Shown here: piece by piece, positions 44,053 to 53,228 of the stretch | How the letters are laid out: each line of letters opens with the position of its first letter | Numbering within the stretch: position 1 is the first letter of the stretch | Origin: Skermania piniformis | Lineage (GTDB): Bacteria; Actinomycetota; Actinomycetes; Mycobacteriales; Mycobacteriaceae | Length of the DNA stretch: 64,000 bases | Direction of reading: 5' to 3' | Assembly: GCF_019285775.1 (NCBI RefSeq) | Contig: NZ_CP079105.1 | Location: 3,852,603 to 3,916,602 of the forward strand | Program-made: the position numbers and the translations under genes | Notes under the pieces: model-generated | What the model was told of the DNA's origin: nothing | Databases searched by the model: none | What the model saw: only the letters and a program-made list of their open reading frames with translations

Positions 44053-44805
44053 GTGAACGGACGAGTAGCAGTGGTGTCGGGCGCAGCCCGCGGAATCGGG
44101 GCGGCGGTGGCCACCCGACTTGCCGCAGACGGACTCGCGATCGGCGTGCTCGACCTGGACGCAGCCGCATGCACCAGCACCGTCGACGCCATCACCGCGG
44201 CGGGCGGACAGGCGATCGCGCTGGGCGCCGATGTCGCCGACGAGGCCGCGGTGCAGGCGGCGGTCCAGCAGCTGGCCGACGCCTTCGGTGGGCCGACCGT
44301 GGTGGTGAACAACGCCGGCATCACCCGGGACAACCTGCTGTTCAAGATGTCGGTGGCGGACTGGGACGCGGTGCTCGGGGTACACCTGCGTGGCGCCTTT
44401 CTGCTCACCCGGGCAGCGCAGGCGTACATGGTCGAGCAGAAGTGGGGCCGGGTGGTGAACCTGTCCAGCACCTCGGCGCTCGGCAATCGCGGCCAGGTGA
44501 ACTACTCCGCGGCGAAGGCCGGCATGCAGGGTTTCACCAAGACGCTCGCGCTGGAACTGGGCCGGTTCGGAGTGACGGCGAACGCGGTCGCGCCCGGGTT
44601 CATCGCCACCGACATGACCGAACAGACCGCGGACCGGCTCGGTGTTCCGTTCGACGATTTCAAGGCTGCCGCCGCGAGCCAGATTCCGGTCGGCCGGGTC
44701 GGCGAGCCGGCCGACATCGCCAACGCCGTCTCGTTCTTCGTCGGCGAAGCCGCCGGTTTCGTGTCCGGCCAGGTGCTTTACGTGGCCGGCGGACCGAAGG
44801 ACTGA
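44053..44805 (+). CDS. SDR oxidoreductase, FabG-like 3-oxoacyl-ACP reductase
   Basis: A 250-residue short-chain dehydrogenase. The cofactor loop is SGAARGIG, then NNAG, catalytic Ser in NLSSTS and Tyr/Lys in YSAAK. GDMTEQ-like and NAVAPGFIATDM segments follow the FabG pattern. It likely reduces 3-oxoacyl thioesters with NAD(P)H. It stands alone, 218 bases after the MFS gene. GGAGCGGAGG precedes the GTG start. Substrate cannot be fixed from sequence. Confidence 0.87.
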   Translation: MNGRVAVVSGAARGIGAAVATRLAADGLAIGVLDLDAAACTSTVDAITAAGGQAIALGADVADEAAVQAAVQQLADAFGGPTVVVNNAGITRDNLLFKMSVADWDAVLGVHLRGAFLLTRAAQAYMVEQKWGRVVNLSSTSALGNRGQVNYSAAKAGMQGFTKTLALELGRFGVTANAVAPGFIATDMTEQTADRLGVPFDDFKAAAASQIPVGRVGEPADIANAVSFFVGEAAGFVSGQVLYVAGGPKD

Positions 44806-44842
44806 GAGACCGAGGGCCCGAAGCCGGGCGGGCATCGGGCGA

Positions 44843-45694
44843 TCAGGCGCGGCGCAGCACGATATCGCCGACCCCGGCGGTGGCGTGGATACGTACCGTC
44901 GGCTCGCCCGGCTCGGGCTCACCTGCGGATTCCAGGTCGCTGCGGACCGCGCCGAGCCGTGCCTGCACATCCAGCCAGGCTGCCGTACCCTCCGCCACGC
45001 CCACCTCGATCCCGCCGAAGGCGGCCGCGGCCGTGACCGTGCCACCGGCGACCGAGCCCAACCGGATGTCGCCGGCCGAGGTATTCGCCCGCACATCGGT
45101 GGTCGCCCGCCCGACCCGCACCCGGCCCGCCGAGGTGGCCAGCCGCAGCGGCGCTGTGGCCGCCTCGACCACGACGTCGCCGGCCGCGGTGGCGGCATCG
45201 AGCTCGGCGTCGGCCCGGTCTACTCGCACGCTGCCGGCCGCGGTGCGCAGCTCGGCGACCGCCGCGGCGTGCGATACCCGCACGTTCCCGGCCGAGGTCT
45301 TGGCCCGCAGCTGCTCGACCCGATCCAGCGTGATGTCGCCGGCCCCGGTTTCGATGTCCACGGCGCCGAGCCGACCATGCGCCGTGACGTCGCCCCAGCC
45401 GCGCACTTCCAGCGCCGAACCGGCCGGAAGCTCGAGGTCGACGTCCACCCGGTCGTTGCCGCCGAACACGATCCGGAATCCGGTCCGGGGCGGGCGCGGC
45501 GACCGGACGGTCAGCCGGCCGGCCGCGTAGTCGACGACGATCTGACCGGCCAGGGCGACATCACCCGGTCGACCCGGATTGTGTGGCCGGACCTCGACTG
45601 TCGTCGTGGCGGCGGCCGTGGCGCGCACGCCGAGCCGGACGCCGGCTACCTCGACCGACACCGAAATCGGCTGCGGAGTGGAGAACTCGGGCAT
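44843..45694 (-). CDS. DUF4097-type beta-helix protein
   Basis: A 283-residue protein of short repeating strands such as GAGDITLDRVEQLRAKTSAGNVRV, SAGRVRVGRATTDVRANTSAGDI, the DUF4097 right-handed beta-helix. No signal peptide or membrane helix, so it should be cytoplasmic. In many actinomycetes it follows a small ribbon-helix-helix regulator, as here (39-base gap). Function unknown. Confidence 0.83.
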   Translation of the reverse strand: MPEFSTPQPISVSVEVAGVRLGVRATAAATTTVEVRPHNPGRPGDVALAGQIVVDYAAGRLTVRSPRPPRTGFRIVFGGNDRVDVDLELPAGSALEVRGWGDVTAHGRLGAVDIETGAGDITLDRVEQLRAKTSAGNVRVSHAAAVAELRTAAGSVRVDRADAELDAATAAGDVVVEAATAPLRLATSAGRVRVGRATTDVRANTSAGDIRLGSVAGGTVTAAAAFGGIEVGVAEGTAAWLDVQARLGAVRSDLESAGEPEPGEPTVRIHATAGVGDIVLRRA

Positions 45695-45733
45695 GACGGA
45701 TACTCCTGATTCGTTCGTTCCGGGATATGCGGT

Positions 45734-46207
45734 TCAGCGAGCCCAACCGGTGTGCCGCCGGCCGAGCGGCGGCGCCGACGGCTCGACCAGGGCGGTGAGC
45801 TGTCGCACCAGCCAGGCATTGATCGACAGGCCGGCACCCGCGGCCGCGGCCTCCACCTTGGTTTTCAGGCGCTCCGATACCCGGAGACTGAGTCGCACCG
45901 TGGTGCCGTCGTCCGGCTCGGCCGGATCGTTCGGCGGTGCTGGAACAAGCGGCCCCGCGGCGGCCGGCGATCCGGTGACCACGAAATCCACGTCGCGACC
46001 ACGGAGCCGGACGTCGACCGTGCCGGGCGCGAGCTCGCGGCTGATCTCCGCGGCGGCCTCGACCACAGCGTCCAACAGCACCAGCCGAATCGACGACTCC
46101 AGCGCGGCGGTGAGCAGCTCGGCGGTCGCGACCGCGCTCTCGCCACCCGGTTCGGCCGCGGCCCGCAAATCACGGTGCAGCCGAGCGGCGTAAGGGAACA
46201 CGTCCAT
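45734..46207 (-). CDS. ribbon-helix-helix regulator paired with DUF4097 gene
   Basis: A 157-residue protein whose C-terminus TTVRLSLRVSERLKTKVEAAAAGAGLSINAWLVRQL is a ribbon-helix-helix/HicB-type DNA-binding domain. The N-terminal part is helical and the middle resembles a small sensing domain (VDVRLRGRDVDFVV). ATG 46207 is preferred over the longer frame to 46243 because a palindrome that is a likely operator lies at 46214-46226. No HicA-like toxin gene is present, so it is probably an autoregulator of the DUF4097 operon, not a toxin-antitoxin pair. Confidence 0.75.
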   Translation of the reverse strand: MDVFPYAARLHRDLRAAAEPGGESAVATAELLTAALESSIRLVLLDAVVEAAAEISRELAPGTVDVRLRGRDVDFVVTGSPAAAGPLVPAPPNDPAEPDDGTTVRLSLRVSERLKTKVEAAAAGAGLSINAWLVRQLTALVEPSAPPLGRRHTGWAR

Positions 46208-46213
46208 GACGCC

Positions 46214-46226
46214 ATGGTGGCACCAT
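46214..46226. promoter_or_regulatory. palindrome at the start of the ribbon-helix-helix gene
   Basis: ATGGTGGCACCAT is a perfect 6-bp inverted repeat around one base, 7 bases outside the ATG at 46207. Placement suggests an autorepression operator. Confidence 0.45.
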
Positions 46227-46259
46227 AATGGCGCCGTGGTCAAGAAATATGACGCCAGA

Positions 46260-47204
46260 TCAGTGCCAGGAGTGGTCGGTGACCGCGGTGCGCGGACCGA
46301 ACTTGGGCTTCACCGCGTGCCCGCCGACGACCAACAGCCGGATCGCCCGGTACCGGTGCGGCCGCAACGGCGCCAGGTGCTGCAGCATCTCGCCGTCGTC
46401 GAACGGCCGCCCGGCCAACGTCCAACCGATCATCGCGGCCAGGTGGAAATCGCCGACCGATACCGCATCGGCGTCGCCGAGCGCCCGCTGCGACACCTCG
46501 GCCACCGTCCAAGGACCGATTCCGGGGACGGCCGACAGCCGGCGCTGGATCTCACTCGGCGGGCACCCGGGCTGATCGAACCGATCCGCGACCCGGGCCG
46601 CGGCCACGATCGCCCGGGACCGCTCCGGCCCCACCCCGGCCTGATGGAACACCCAGGACGGCACCATCCGCCAGGCCGCGGCGGCCGGCGGCACGGTCAG
46701 CCCGGGCGGCACCGGCCCCGGCGCGGGTTCGCCGTACCGGCGCACCAGCAGCCGCCAGGACCGGCGGGCGGCGATCCCGTGCACCTTCTGCTCCAGGATG
46801 GTCGGAACCAATGTCTCGAACACCCGCCCGGTGCGCAACATCCGCAGTCCCGGGAACCGCCGGTGCGCGTCGGCCACCTTGGGCTCGGTCGGGGCGAACC
46901 CACTCAGATCCTCGTCCAGGCAGAACAGCTCCGGCAGCGTCTCGACGAACTCCTCCGCACCGGGACCCCAAGCCCGGCAGCCGATCTCGTCGCGGGCACG
47001 CTGAGTGAGCCGGTAGCTGACCGGACCGGTCCGCACGCGCGACGCACGCCAGATCGCGCCGTCCGGGGTGCCGATATGGCACGGGTCGCCGGTCCCGCGC
47101 TGCAGCGGCCACAAGGTGGTCGCGAGGTCGACCGGCACCGGGGCGCGCAGCGTCCGGGCCGTTCCGGACGGCGGTTCGGACCCAGCTGGTTCGGCGACGG
47201 ACAC
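46260..47204 (-). CDS. AlkA-like DNA-3-methyladenine glycosylase
   Basis: A 314-residue helix-hairpin-helix DNA glycosylase that removes alkylated bases. The HhH-GPD motif is RRLSAVPGIGPWTVAEVSQRALGDADAVSVGD, with the catalytic Asp in SVGDFHL. VPTILEQKVHG and FHQAGVGPERSRAIVAAARVA fit the AlkA fold. GTG 47204 is preceded by GAGGAAA. A single gene on the minus strand. Confidence 0.85.
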   Translation of the reverse strand: MSVAEPAGSEPPSGTARTLRAPVPVDLATTLWPLQRGTGDPCHIGTPDGAIWRASRVRTGPVSYRLTQRARDEIGCRAWGPGAEEFVETLPELFCLDEDLSGFAPTEPKVADAHRRFPGLRMLRTGRVFETLVPTILEQKVHGIAARRSWRLLVRRYGEPAPGPVPPGLTVPPAAAAWRMVPSWVFHQAGVGPERSRAIVAAARVADRFDQPGCPPSEIQRRLSAVPGIGPWTVAEVSQRALGDADAVSVGDFHLAAMIGWTLAGRPFDDGEMLQHLAPLRPHRYRAIRLLVVGGHAVKPKFGPRTAVTDHSWH

Positions 47205-47364
47205 AGGTTTTTCCTCCCGAGGAGCGACGGTACCGGTGGCCGCTTCGCCGAGGGAGCTCCGGTGTCACCATCGGCCGAGAACCGATCGCCATCAGTGCTC
47301 CCTCGGCACTCCCCCGGCAATAGGCTTGAGCGGTAGGCACGCGCGGGACGCTCGGGAGGTTTGC

Positions 47365-48348
47365 GTGGGCATGGATGCGGCCAACGTCGCGCGGATGCGG
47401 GATCAGCTCTTCTTCGACGGTGACCACCGCGGCCGGCAGACCTCCAGGTACTGGATTCTGCTGCCGCTCTCCGGGGTGATCGCGGCGGCCGGGATCGTCG
47501 CCGACTCCACCGCGACGGTGATCGGGGCGATGATCGTTGCGCCGTTGATGGTCCCGATCATCGGCACGGCGCTCGCAGTGGTGCTGGCCGATCGGCGGAA
47601 CCTGATCCGCAGCCTGGCCATGTCGGTCGCCGGAGTCGGCGTCGTGATCGCAATCGGCTGGTTGCTCGGCCTGACGATCGACACCCCGATCGTCGCCGCC
47701 ACCAACGATCAGGTGGCGGGCCGGGTGCAGCCGCGGCTGATCGATCTGCTCGCCGCACTCGCCACCGGCGCGGTGGGCGCGGTGGCCGTCGCCCGCAAGG
47801 ACATCTCCGACACGCTGCCCGGCGTGGCCATCGCGATCTCCCTGGTGCCGCCGCTGGCGATCATCGGACTCACGCTGGAATCGGGCAAGCCGGACGAAGC
47901 GATGGGCGCGCTGCTGCTGTTCACCACCAATGTCAGCGCGATCCTGGTGATGGGACTGCTGGTGCTGACGCTGTACCGCGTGCAACGCTTCGCGACCACA
48001 CCGACCGACGGCGAGACGGTTCATCGCAAGCGCGCCGCGCTCACGATCGTCGCGGGCCTGCTGGTGATCAGCGTTCCGCTGGCGGCCACCTCGGCCCAGA
48101 TCGCCTCGACCCGCAACACCGAGTCCGACGTCCGCCGGGTCGCCGAGGCCTGGGGCAAGCAGACCGGGTGGACCATTGCCGAAGTGGTCACCGAACCGAG
48201 CGGGGTACAGGTGCGGGCAGTCGGGCCGATGCCGGAGCCGAACACCGACGAGCTGCGCCGGGCCTTGATCGCCGCCGGCCTCGGCGCCGAGGAGATCTCG
48301 ATTCTGCTGGTACCGAGCCAAAGCGTGACCCTCACCGGGTCGAAGTGA
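47365..48348 (+). CDS. DUF389 (TIGR00341-like) membrane protein
   Basis: A 327-residue protein with about six helices. The typical DUF389 block is SGVIAAAGIVADSTATVIGAMIVAPLMVPIIGTALAVV, followed by GVAIAISLVPPLAIIGL. A soluble C-terminal domain of about 90 residues faces one side. Function is unproven. GGGAGG at 47354-47359 sits 5 bases before GTG 47365; ATG 47371 is possible. Confidence 0.88.
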   Translation: MGMDAANVARMRDQLFFDGDHRGRQTSRYWILLPLSGVIAAAGIVADSTATVIGAMIVAPLMVPIIGTALAVVLADRRNLIRSLAMSVAGVGVVIAIGWLLGLTIDTPIVAATNDQVAGRVQPRLIDLLAALATGAVGAVAVARKDISDTLPGVAIAISLVPPLAIIGLTLESGKPDEAMGALLLFTTNVSAILVMGLLVLTLYRVQRFATTPTDGETVHRKRAALTIVAGLLVISVPLAATSAQIASTRNTESDVRRVAEAWGKQTGWTIAEVVTEPSGVQVRAVGPMPEPNTDELRRALIAAGLGAEEISILLVPSQSVTLTGSK

Positions 48349-48358
48349 GCGCGGCGCG

Positions 48359-51300
48359 TCACATCGCGGGCGGGGTCACGCCCAACTTCTGCAGCCGCTC
48401 TCGGTACCGCTCGACATTGCCGAGCTTGACCCCTTCGTAGCCCCGGACCAGATCGGCCAGCTCGGCGATCTGCACCGCACGGTCGTAGTCGGCGGTCAGC
48501 TCGTCGCTGAGCCCGACGACCAGCGCGCGGTAGTGCGATAGCAACGCCCGCTCGACCCGCCGCAGATGCGCGTATCCGAACGGGTCGAGCCGGGTGCCGC
48601 GCAGCGTCTTACCCTTGGCCAGCACCCGCAGCGCAACGTGCGATCGCGGCCCGAAACCGATCTTGCGGCGCCGGCCGAGCGCCCGCAGCACCGGCGGGTG
48701 CAGTCGATAGGTCAACCCGGTGCCGCCGGGCACCTGGGCCGCCACCTCGTCGGCGAACGCCGGGTCGACCAGGCGCCGCGCCACCTCGTACTCGTCCTTG
48801 TAGGCGGTGAACTTGTACAGGCCACGCGCCACGGCCGCGCTGAACTCGGTCCGCGCCCCCGCCGCCCGTTCCGCCCGCCAGACCCGCTCGACCACCGTCA
48901 GGTACTCCCGGGCCACCCGCGCACTCTGGAATCCGACAAGTTCGGCGGCGCGCAGCTCGGCCAGCCGGCGGGTCTCACCGGTGCAGCTCAGCTCGGCGAA
49001 AAGATCGACCGGGACGGCGGTCCGGGCACGCGCCGGGCGCGCCGGAGTGGTCGCCGCAGCAAACTCGGTGGGCGCCGCGATCGCGGCCCGACCCCACCGG
49101 AATGCGGCGATGTTGGCCGGTACCGCGACCCCGTTGAGCGCGATCGCCGCCTCGATCGCCGGCGCCGGAATACCCAGCGCCCCGACCTGATACGCCGCGC
49201 CGACCAGCAAGAAGTTGGCCGCGGTCGTGCTCCCGAACAACTCCTGCGCGGCGGCGAGCGCGTCGAACGAGTGCACCGCACGGGCGGCTGCGGTCAACCG
49301 GTCGAGCAGAACCGCATCCGCTGGGTAGGCCCGCGCCGGGTCGGCCACCATCGCCCCGGTCGGGGTGCGTCCGGTGGACGCGATCGCGACCGTCCGGTCC
49401 GATCCGGCAAACCCCAGATACCGCTCGTCGGTCGCGGTGAGCAGGTCGAAGGCCAGCAGGCAATCGGCACTGCCCGGGGTCAGCCGGTTGGCCGGCTGCA
49501 CCGGCGCCGGCCCGAACCGCAGGTGCGATACCACCGGGCCCGCCTTCTGACTCAGCCCGGTCTGATCCAGGCTCGCCACGTCGTAACCGGCCCGCAACGC
49601 GGCGGTGGCCAGCACCTGGTTCACCGTGACGATGCCGGTGCCGCCGATCCCGGCGAGCAACACGTTGACCGTCGCCGACAGGTCCGCCGGACCGGCCGGC
49701 TCGGCAACCGTCGGCGGCTCCGGCGCCGACCGGGTCGGCGCGGTGGGCGGGTCGGTCAACTCGACCGTGGCGAACGCCGGGCAATCGCCGTCCAGGCAGC
49801 TGTAGTCGGTGTTGCACGAATTCTGCTCGATCCGGGTCTTCCGGCCGAACTCGGTCTGCACCGGCTGCACCGACAGGCAGTTGCTCTTCGTTCCACAGTC
49901 GCCGCACCCCTCACACACCGCCTCGTTGATCACCACGCGGGTGCGCCGAGCCGGCAACTCGCCGCGCTTGCGCTTGCGCCGGGCATCCGCCGCGCAATGC
50001 TGGTCGTAGATCAACACGGTGACCCCGGGGATCTCCCGCAGCATTCGCTGCGCCTCGTCCAGCCGGTCCCGATGCAGCAGCAGCGTCCCCGCGGCCAGCT
50101 CCCGCGGCCGGTAGCGGTCGGGCTCGTCGGCGCAGATCACCACCTTGCGCACCCCCTGGCGGAGCAACGTGTGGCTCAGCACCGCCGGGCCGAGCGCACC
50201 CGCCGGGTCCTGGGCGCCGGTCATCGCGACCACGTCGTTGTAGAGCAACTTGTAGGTGATGTTCACCCCCGCAGCAACACAGGCCTGGATCGCCAGCTGA
50301 CCGGAATGGAAGAAGGTCCCGTCGCCGATGTTCTGGAACAGGTGCCCGGTGTCGGTGAACGGAGCCTGACCGATCCACTGCGCGCCCTCACCACCCATCT
50401 GGGTGACCCCGGTGACCGCACTGGCAGCGCGATCGGACAACGTGACCATGATGTGGCAGCCGATCCCGCCGGCCGCCGCCGATCCCTCCGGCACGACGGT
50501 CGAGCGGTTGTGCGGGCAGCCGCTGCAGAAGAACGCGCCGCGGCGGGCCGACAGCACGTCGAGCCGCAGCGGGGGCGGCAGCGGCCGGCGCACCGGCAGA
50601 TCGTCGTGCAACACCCGGAACAGCGGGTCCAGCAGCCGCCCGGCAGTCAGCTCACCATCTGCCGGGAACAGCGGTCGGCCGACCGCGTCTCGTTTGCCGA
50701 GGACGCGGGGGGCGTCGGCGACGTCGTAGAGGATCTCGCGGATCTGCGCCTCGATGAAGGCGGTCTTGTCCTCGACCACGATCACCCGGTCCAGACCGGC
50801 CGCAAACTCCCGGATCGATGCCGGGACCAGGGGGAACGGCATCCCGATCCGCAGCAACCGCACTCCGGCGGCACCGAGCTGCGACTCGGTGACACCCAGG
50901 TCGAGCAGGGCCTGGCGCAGCGCGTCGTAGGTCGGCCCGGCGGCGGCCAGCCCGATCCGCGGCAGCGCCGGCTCGAGCTCCACGACGTCGAGCCGATTAC
51001 GCCGACCGTACTCGGCGACCATCGCCCAGCGCGGCCCGTACAGGTCGGCCTCGGCCGCCAGGCTGTCCGCCGGCGCCTGCATCGACCGCTGCCGATAGCG
51101 GTAGGGTTTGCCGGCCCAGATCAGATCGGGCACGACGATGTCGACCTCGGCAGCGGCCGAATCGACCGGCCAGGCACCGTCGGCAACATCGGCGACGATC
51201 TTCAACGCGACGATGCAGCCGGACGCGCGGGAGAGGGCGACCGCGTGCAATCCCATGCCGACGATCTCCCGGGCATTACGCGGAAACAGCACCGGGATGC

Positions 51301-51844
51301 CCAGCGCGGCGAGCGAACGTTCACTGACGGCCGGGACGGTGGACGACTTGGCCGCCGGATCGTCTCCGACGTACAGCACCATGCCACCGGTCGGGTGGAC
51401 GCCGAACATGTTGGCGTGCCGGAGGGCGTCGGTGGCCCGGTCCACCCCGGGCCCCTTGCCGTACCAGACCCCGACCACCCCGTCGTGGGTGGTGGTCATC
51501 GGGCCCTGACTACCCCAGACCGCGGTCGCGGCGAGCTCTTCGTTCAGCCCGGGAACGAACGTGATGTCGTGTTCGGCCAGCACCCCCGGCATCGCCGCGA
51601 GCATCCGGTCCACCCCGCTGAGCGGGCTGCCCTGGTAGCCGGAAACGAAGGTTGCGCTCCGGTTGCCGCTACGTAGGTCACGGACGTGCTGCTCGACCAG
51701 CTGGCGAGCGATCGCCTGCACCCCGGTAAGCAGAACCGCGGCCGAGCCGGGCCGGAACCGGTCGTTCAGGTCGTATCGGTCGTCTGCCCGCCGCGAGGTC
51801 GGGACGGTCTCGGCGGGATAGCCGCGGTCGGCGATGTCGGTCAT
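48359..51844 (-). CDS. indolepyruvate ferredoxin oxidoreductase, fused subunits
   Basis: A 1161-residue fused 2-oxoacid:ferredoxin oxidoreductase of the IorA-IorB type. It should oxidatively decarboxylate aryl- or branched 2-oxoacids to acyl-CoA with TPP and iron-sulfur clusters. The pyrimidine-binding part starts ATFVSGYQGSPLSGVDRML; the TPP-binding part holds FCSGCPHNRST and NIGDGTFFHSG. Cysteine clusters CEGCGDCGTKSNC and CNTDYSCLDGDC bind Fe-S. The gamma-like part begins VNVLLAGIGGTGIVTVNQVLATAALRAG. ATG 51844 follows GGGTGG; GTG 51853 is possible. The frames antisense to it are shadows. Confidence 0.92.
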   Translation of the reverse strand: MTDIADRGYPAETVPTSRRADDRYDLNDRFRPGSAAVLLTGVQAIARQLVEQHVRDLRSGNRSATFVSGYQGSPLSGVDRMLAAMPGVLAEHDITFVPGLNEELAATAVWGSQGPMTTTHDGVVGVWYGKGPGVDRATDALRHANMFGVHPTGGMVLYVGDDPAAKSSTVPAVSERSLAALGIPVLFPRNAREIVGMGLHAVALSRASGCIVALKIVADVADGAWPVDSAAAEVDIVVPDLIWAGKPYRYRQRSMQAPADSLAAEADLYGPRWAMVAEYGRRNRLDVVELEPALPRIGLAAAGPTYDALRQALLDLGVTESQLGAAGVRLLRIGMPFPLVPASIREFAAGLDRVIVVEDKTAFIEAQIREILYDVADAPRVLGKRDAVGRPLFPADGELTAGRLLDPLFRVLHDDLPVRRPLPPPLRLDVLSARRGAFFCSGCPHNRSTVVPEGSAAAGGIGCHIMVTLSDRAASAVTGVTQMGGEGAQWIGQAPFTDTGHLFQNIGDGTFFHSGQLAIQACVAAGVNITYKLLYNDVVAMTGAQDPAGALGPAVLSHTLLRQGVRKVVICADEPDRYRPRELAAGTLLLHRDRLDEAQRMLREIPGVTVLIYDQHCAADARRKRKRGELPARRTRVVINEAVCEGCGDCGTKSNCLSVQPVQTEFGRKTRIEQNSCNTDYSCLDGDCPAFATVELTDPPTAPTRSAPEPPTVAEPAGPADLSATVNVLLAGIGGTGIVTVNQVLATAALRAGYDVASLDQTGLSQKAGPVVSHLRFGPAPVQPANRLTPGSADCLLAFDLLTATDERYLGFAGSDRTVAIASTGRTPTGAMVADPARAYPADAVLLDRLTAAARAVHSFDALAAAQELFGSTTAANFLLVGAAYQVGALGIPAPAIEAAIALNGVAVPANIAAFRWGRAAIAAPTEFAAATTPARPARARTAVPVDLFAELSCTGETRRLAELRAAELVGFQSARVAREYLTVVERVWRAERAAGARTEFSAAVARGLYKFTAYKDEYEVARRLVDPAFADEVAAQVPGGTGLTYRLHPPVLRALGRRRKIGFGPRSHVALRVLAKGKTLRGTRLDPFGYAHLRRVERALLSHYRALVVGLSDELTADYDRAVQIAELADLVRGYEGVKLGNVERYRERLQKLGVTPPAM

Positions 51845-52039
51845 CGGTACCACCCATCGATTTCGAGCTGCCGGGTTGCGACGCGCTCGCGTTGAGCATT
51901 CGGTACCGCCATGCTGGACCTGGGTGGGCGGCCTGGCAAGCGAGTCGATGGTGACTGAGCAATCTGCACATCATGTGGCAGCGATCACAGTAGCTGCCTT
52001 TGCAGTCTGTGCAGTGATCAACAGTACCGTATGTCCGGA

Positions 52040-52975
52040 TCAACCGCGTGATCTCAGCCGCACCGTGGGTAATGGAGGCGCCGGAATCCAATCGGTCGGG
52101 TAGTCGGGAACCACCCCGAACCGCAACGTATCGGCGGTTCCGGCCAGCTCAGCCTGCCATTGCCGGCGGTAGCCGACGATGTCCTCGTGCGTGCGGCCGA
52201 TGAAGTTCCACCACATCACGATCTGCTCACCGAACGGCTCGCCGCCGAGCAGCAGCAGCCGCGCCGGCTCGGCACCGGCCGCCACCCGAATCCGCCGGTG
52301 GCCGGGCGGTAGGTAGGCCAGCTCACCCGGTGCCAGCAAATGACCGTCCAGCACCGCTGCGGTATCGGCCAGCAGGCCGTGCTCGAACGCCGGGTCGACC
52401 GCGAGCTCGAGCACGCCGCCGGCGTGCACCCGCAGCTCCGCGCCGAGCAGCGGGGTGAAAGTCCGTACCGGCGACGTTCGGCCGGCCAGCGCGCCGAGGA
52501 ACACCAGCGCCGACCCGCCGGGCAGCTCGACCGGCGCGGGCGCGTAGTGCTCGAAGCCCGGTTCGGTATCCCGGGCCGCCGCGGGCAACGCCACCCACAG
52601 CTGCGCCCCGTGCAGCACGGCCGTATCGGGCGTGGAGACCTCCGAATGGGCGATCCCGCGGCCGGCGGTCATCAGGTTCACTTCGCCGGGCCGGACCAGA
52701 GCGTGACTACCGGTGCTGTCCCGATGCTCGATCTCCCCGCGGAACAGCCAACTCACCGTCTGCAGACCGGTGTGCGGGTGCGGCGGCACGACCATTCCGC
52801 CGGTCGTCGCCACCCGGTCCGGGCCGTAGTGGTCGGCGAAGCACCAGGCGCCGATCAGCGACCGCTGTCGTTGCGGCAAGGTCCGACGAACGGGCATCGC
52901 CCGGAGCCCGCCCAGCGGCACCAGACGCGGGGTCAAGATCTCCAGTTCACCGGACTCCGGCGGATCGTTACGCAT
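52040..52975 (-). CDS. pirin-family cupin protein
   Basis: A protein of 311 residues with two cupin halves. The metal-binding signature HPHTGLQTVSWLFRGEIEHRDSTG and GRGIAHSE are typical of bacterial pirins (YhhW-like quercetinase class). RWQAEL and FIGRTHEDIVGYRRQW close the fold. ATG 52975; a GTG at 52987 adds four residues. Function ranges from dioxygenase to redox co-regulator in the family and cannot be fixed here. Confidence 0.88.
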   Translation of the reverse strand: MRNDPPESGELEILTPRLVPLGGLRAMPVRRTLPQRQRSLIGAWCFADHYGPDRVATTGGMVVPPHPHTGLQTVSWLFRGEIEHRDSTGSHALVRPGEVNLMTAGRGIAHSEVSTPDTAVLHGAQLWVALPAAARDTEPGFEHYAPAPVELPGGSALVFLGALAGRTSPVRTFTPLLGAELRVHAGGVLELAVDPAFEHGLLADTAAVLDGHLLAPGELAYLPPGHRRIRVAAGAEPARLLLLGGEPFGEQIVMWWNFIGRTHEDIVGYRRQWQAELAGTADTLRFGVVPDYPTDWIPAPPLPTVRLRSRG

Positions 52976-53123
52976 CGCTTCGATCACTTCCCGGCCGGTT
53001 CACAGCCTGCAGTTTGTAACATGTATGACAATCCTTGCGACAATATCTACCAGGACGATCGCCGAACAAGCCGATACTCGACGTGGTATTGCATTTCTCG
53101 GCCCGGAGGAGAAGACCCACTAC

Positions 53124-53228
53124 ATGATCACCGAACTGATCAACGCCATTCTCGGTCTGTGGGGCGGCGTGTTCGCCGGCAGCAGCGGCTATGAGGTACC
53201 TCCCGGGGTCCTCCCGTTCGGGAGCTGA
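53124..53228 (+). CDS. 34-residue amphipathic peptide gene (tentative)
   Basis: A short frame starting MITELINAILGLWGGVFAGSSG. GGAGGAG lies about 11 bases before the ATG, and the 120 bases upstream are AT-rich with promoter-like TTTGTAACATGTATGACAAT. The N-terminal 16 residues form a hydrophobic amphipathic helix. The last 40 bases overlap the 3' end of the convergent FAD dehydrogenase gene. Real expression is uncertain. Confidence 0.35.
   Translation: MITELINAILGLWGGVFAGSSGYEVPPGVLPFGS

Noticed and set aside
45734-46207. Toxin-antitoxin system
   Set aside because: The HicB-like protein has no HicA or other toxin gene beside it; the neighbour is DUF4097.
48566-51676. Plus-strand open frame of 1036 codons
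   Set aside because: It is wholly antisense to the indolepyruvate oxidoreductase gene, has low-complexity Arg/Gly/Pro composition and no family motifs; a shadow of high-GC third positions.
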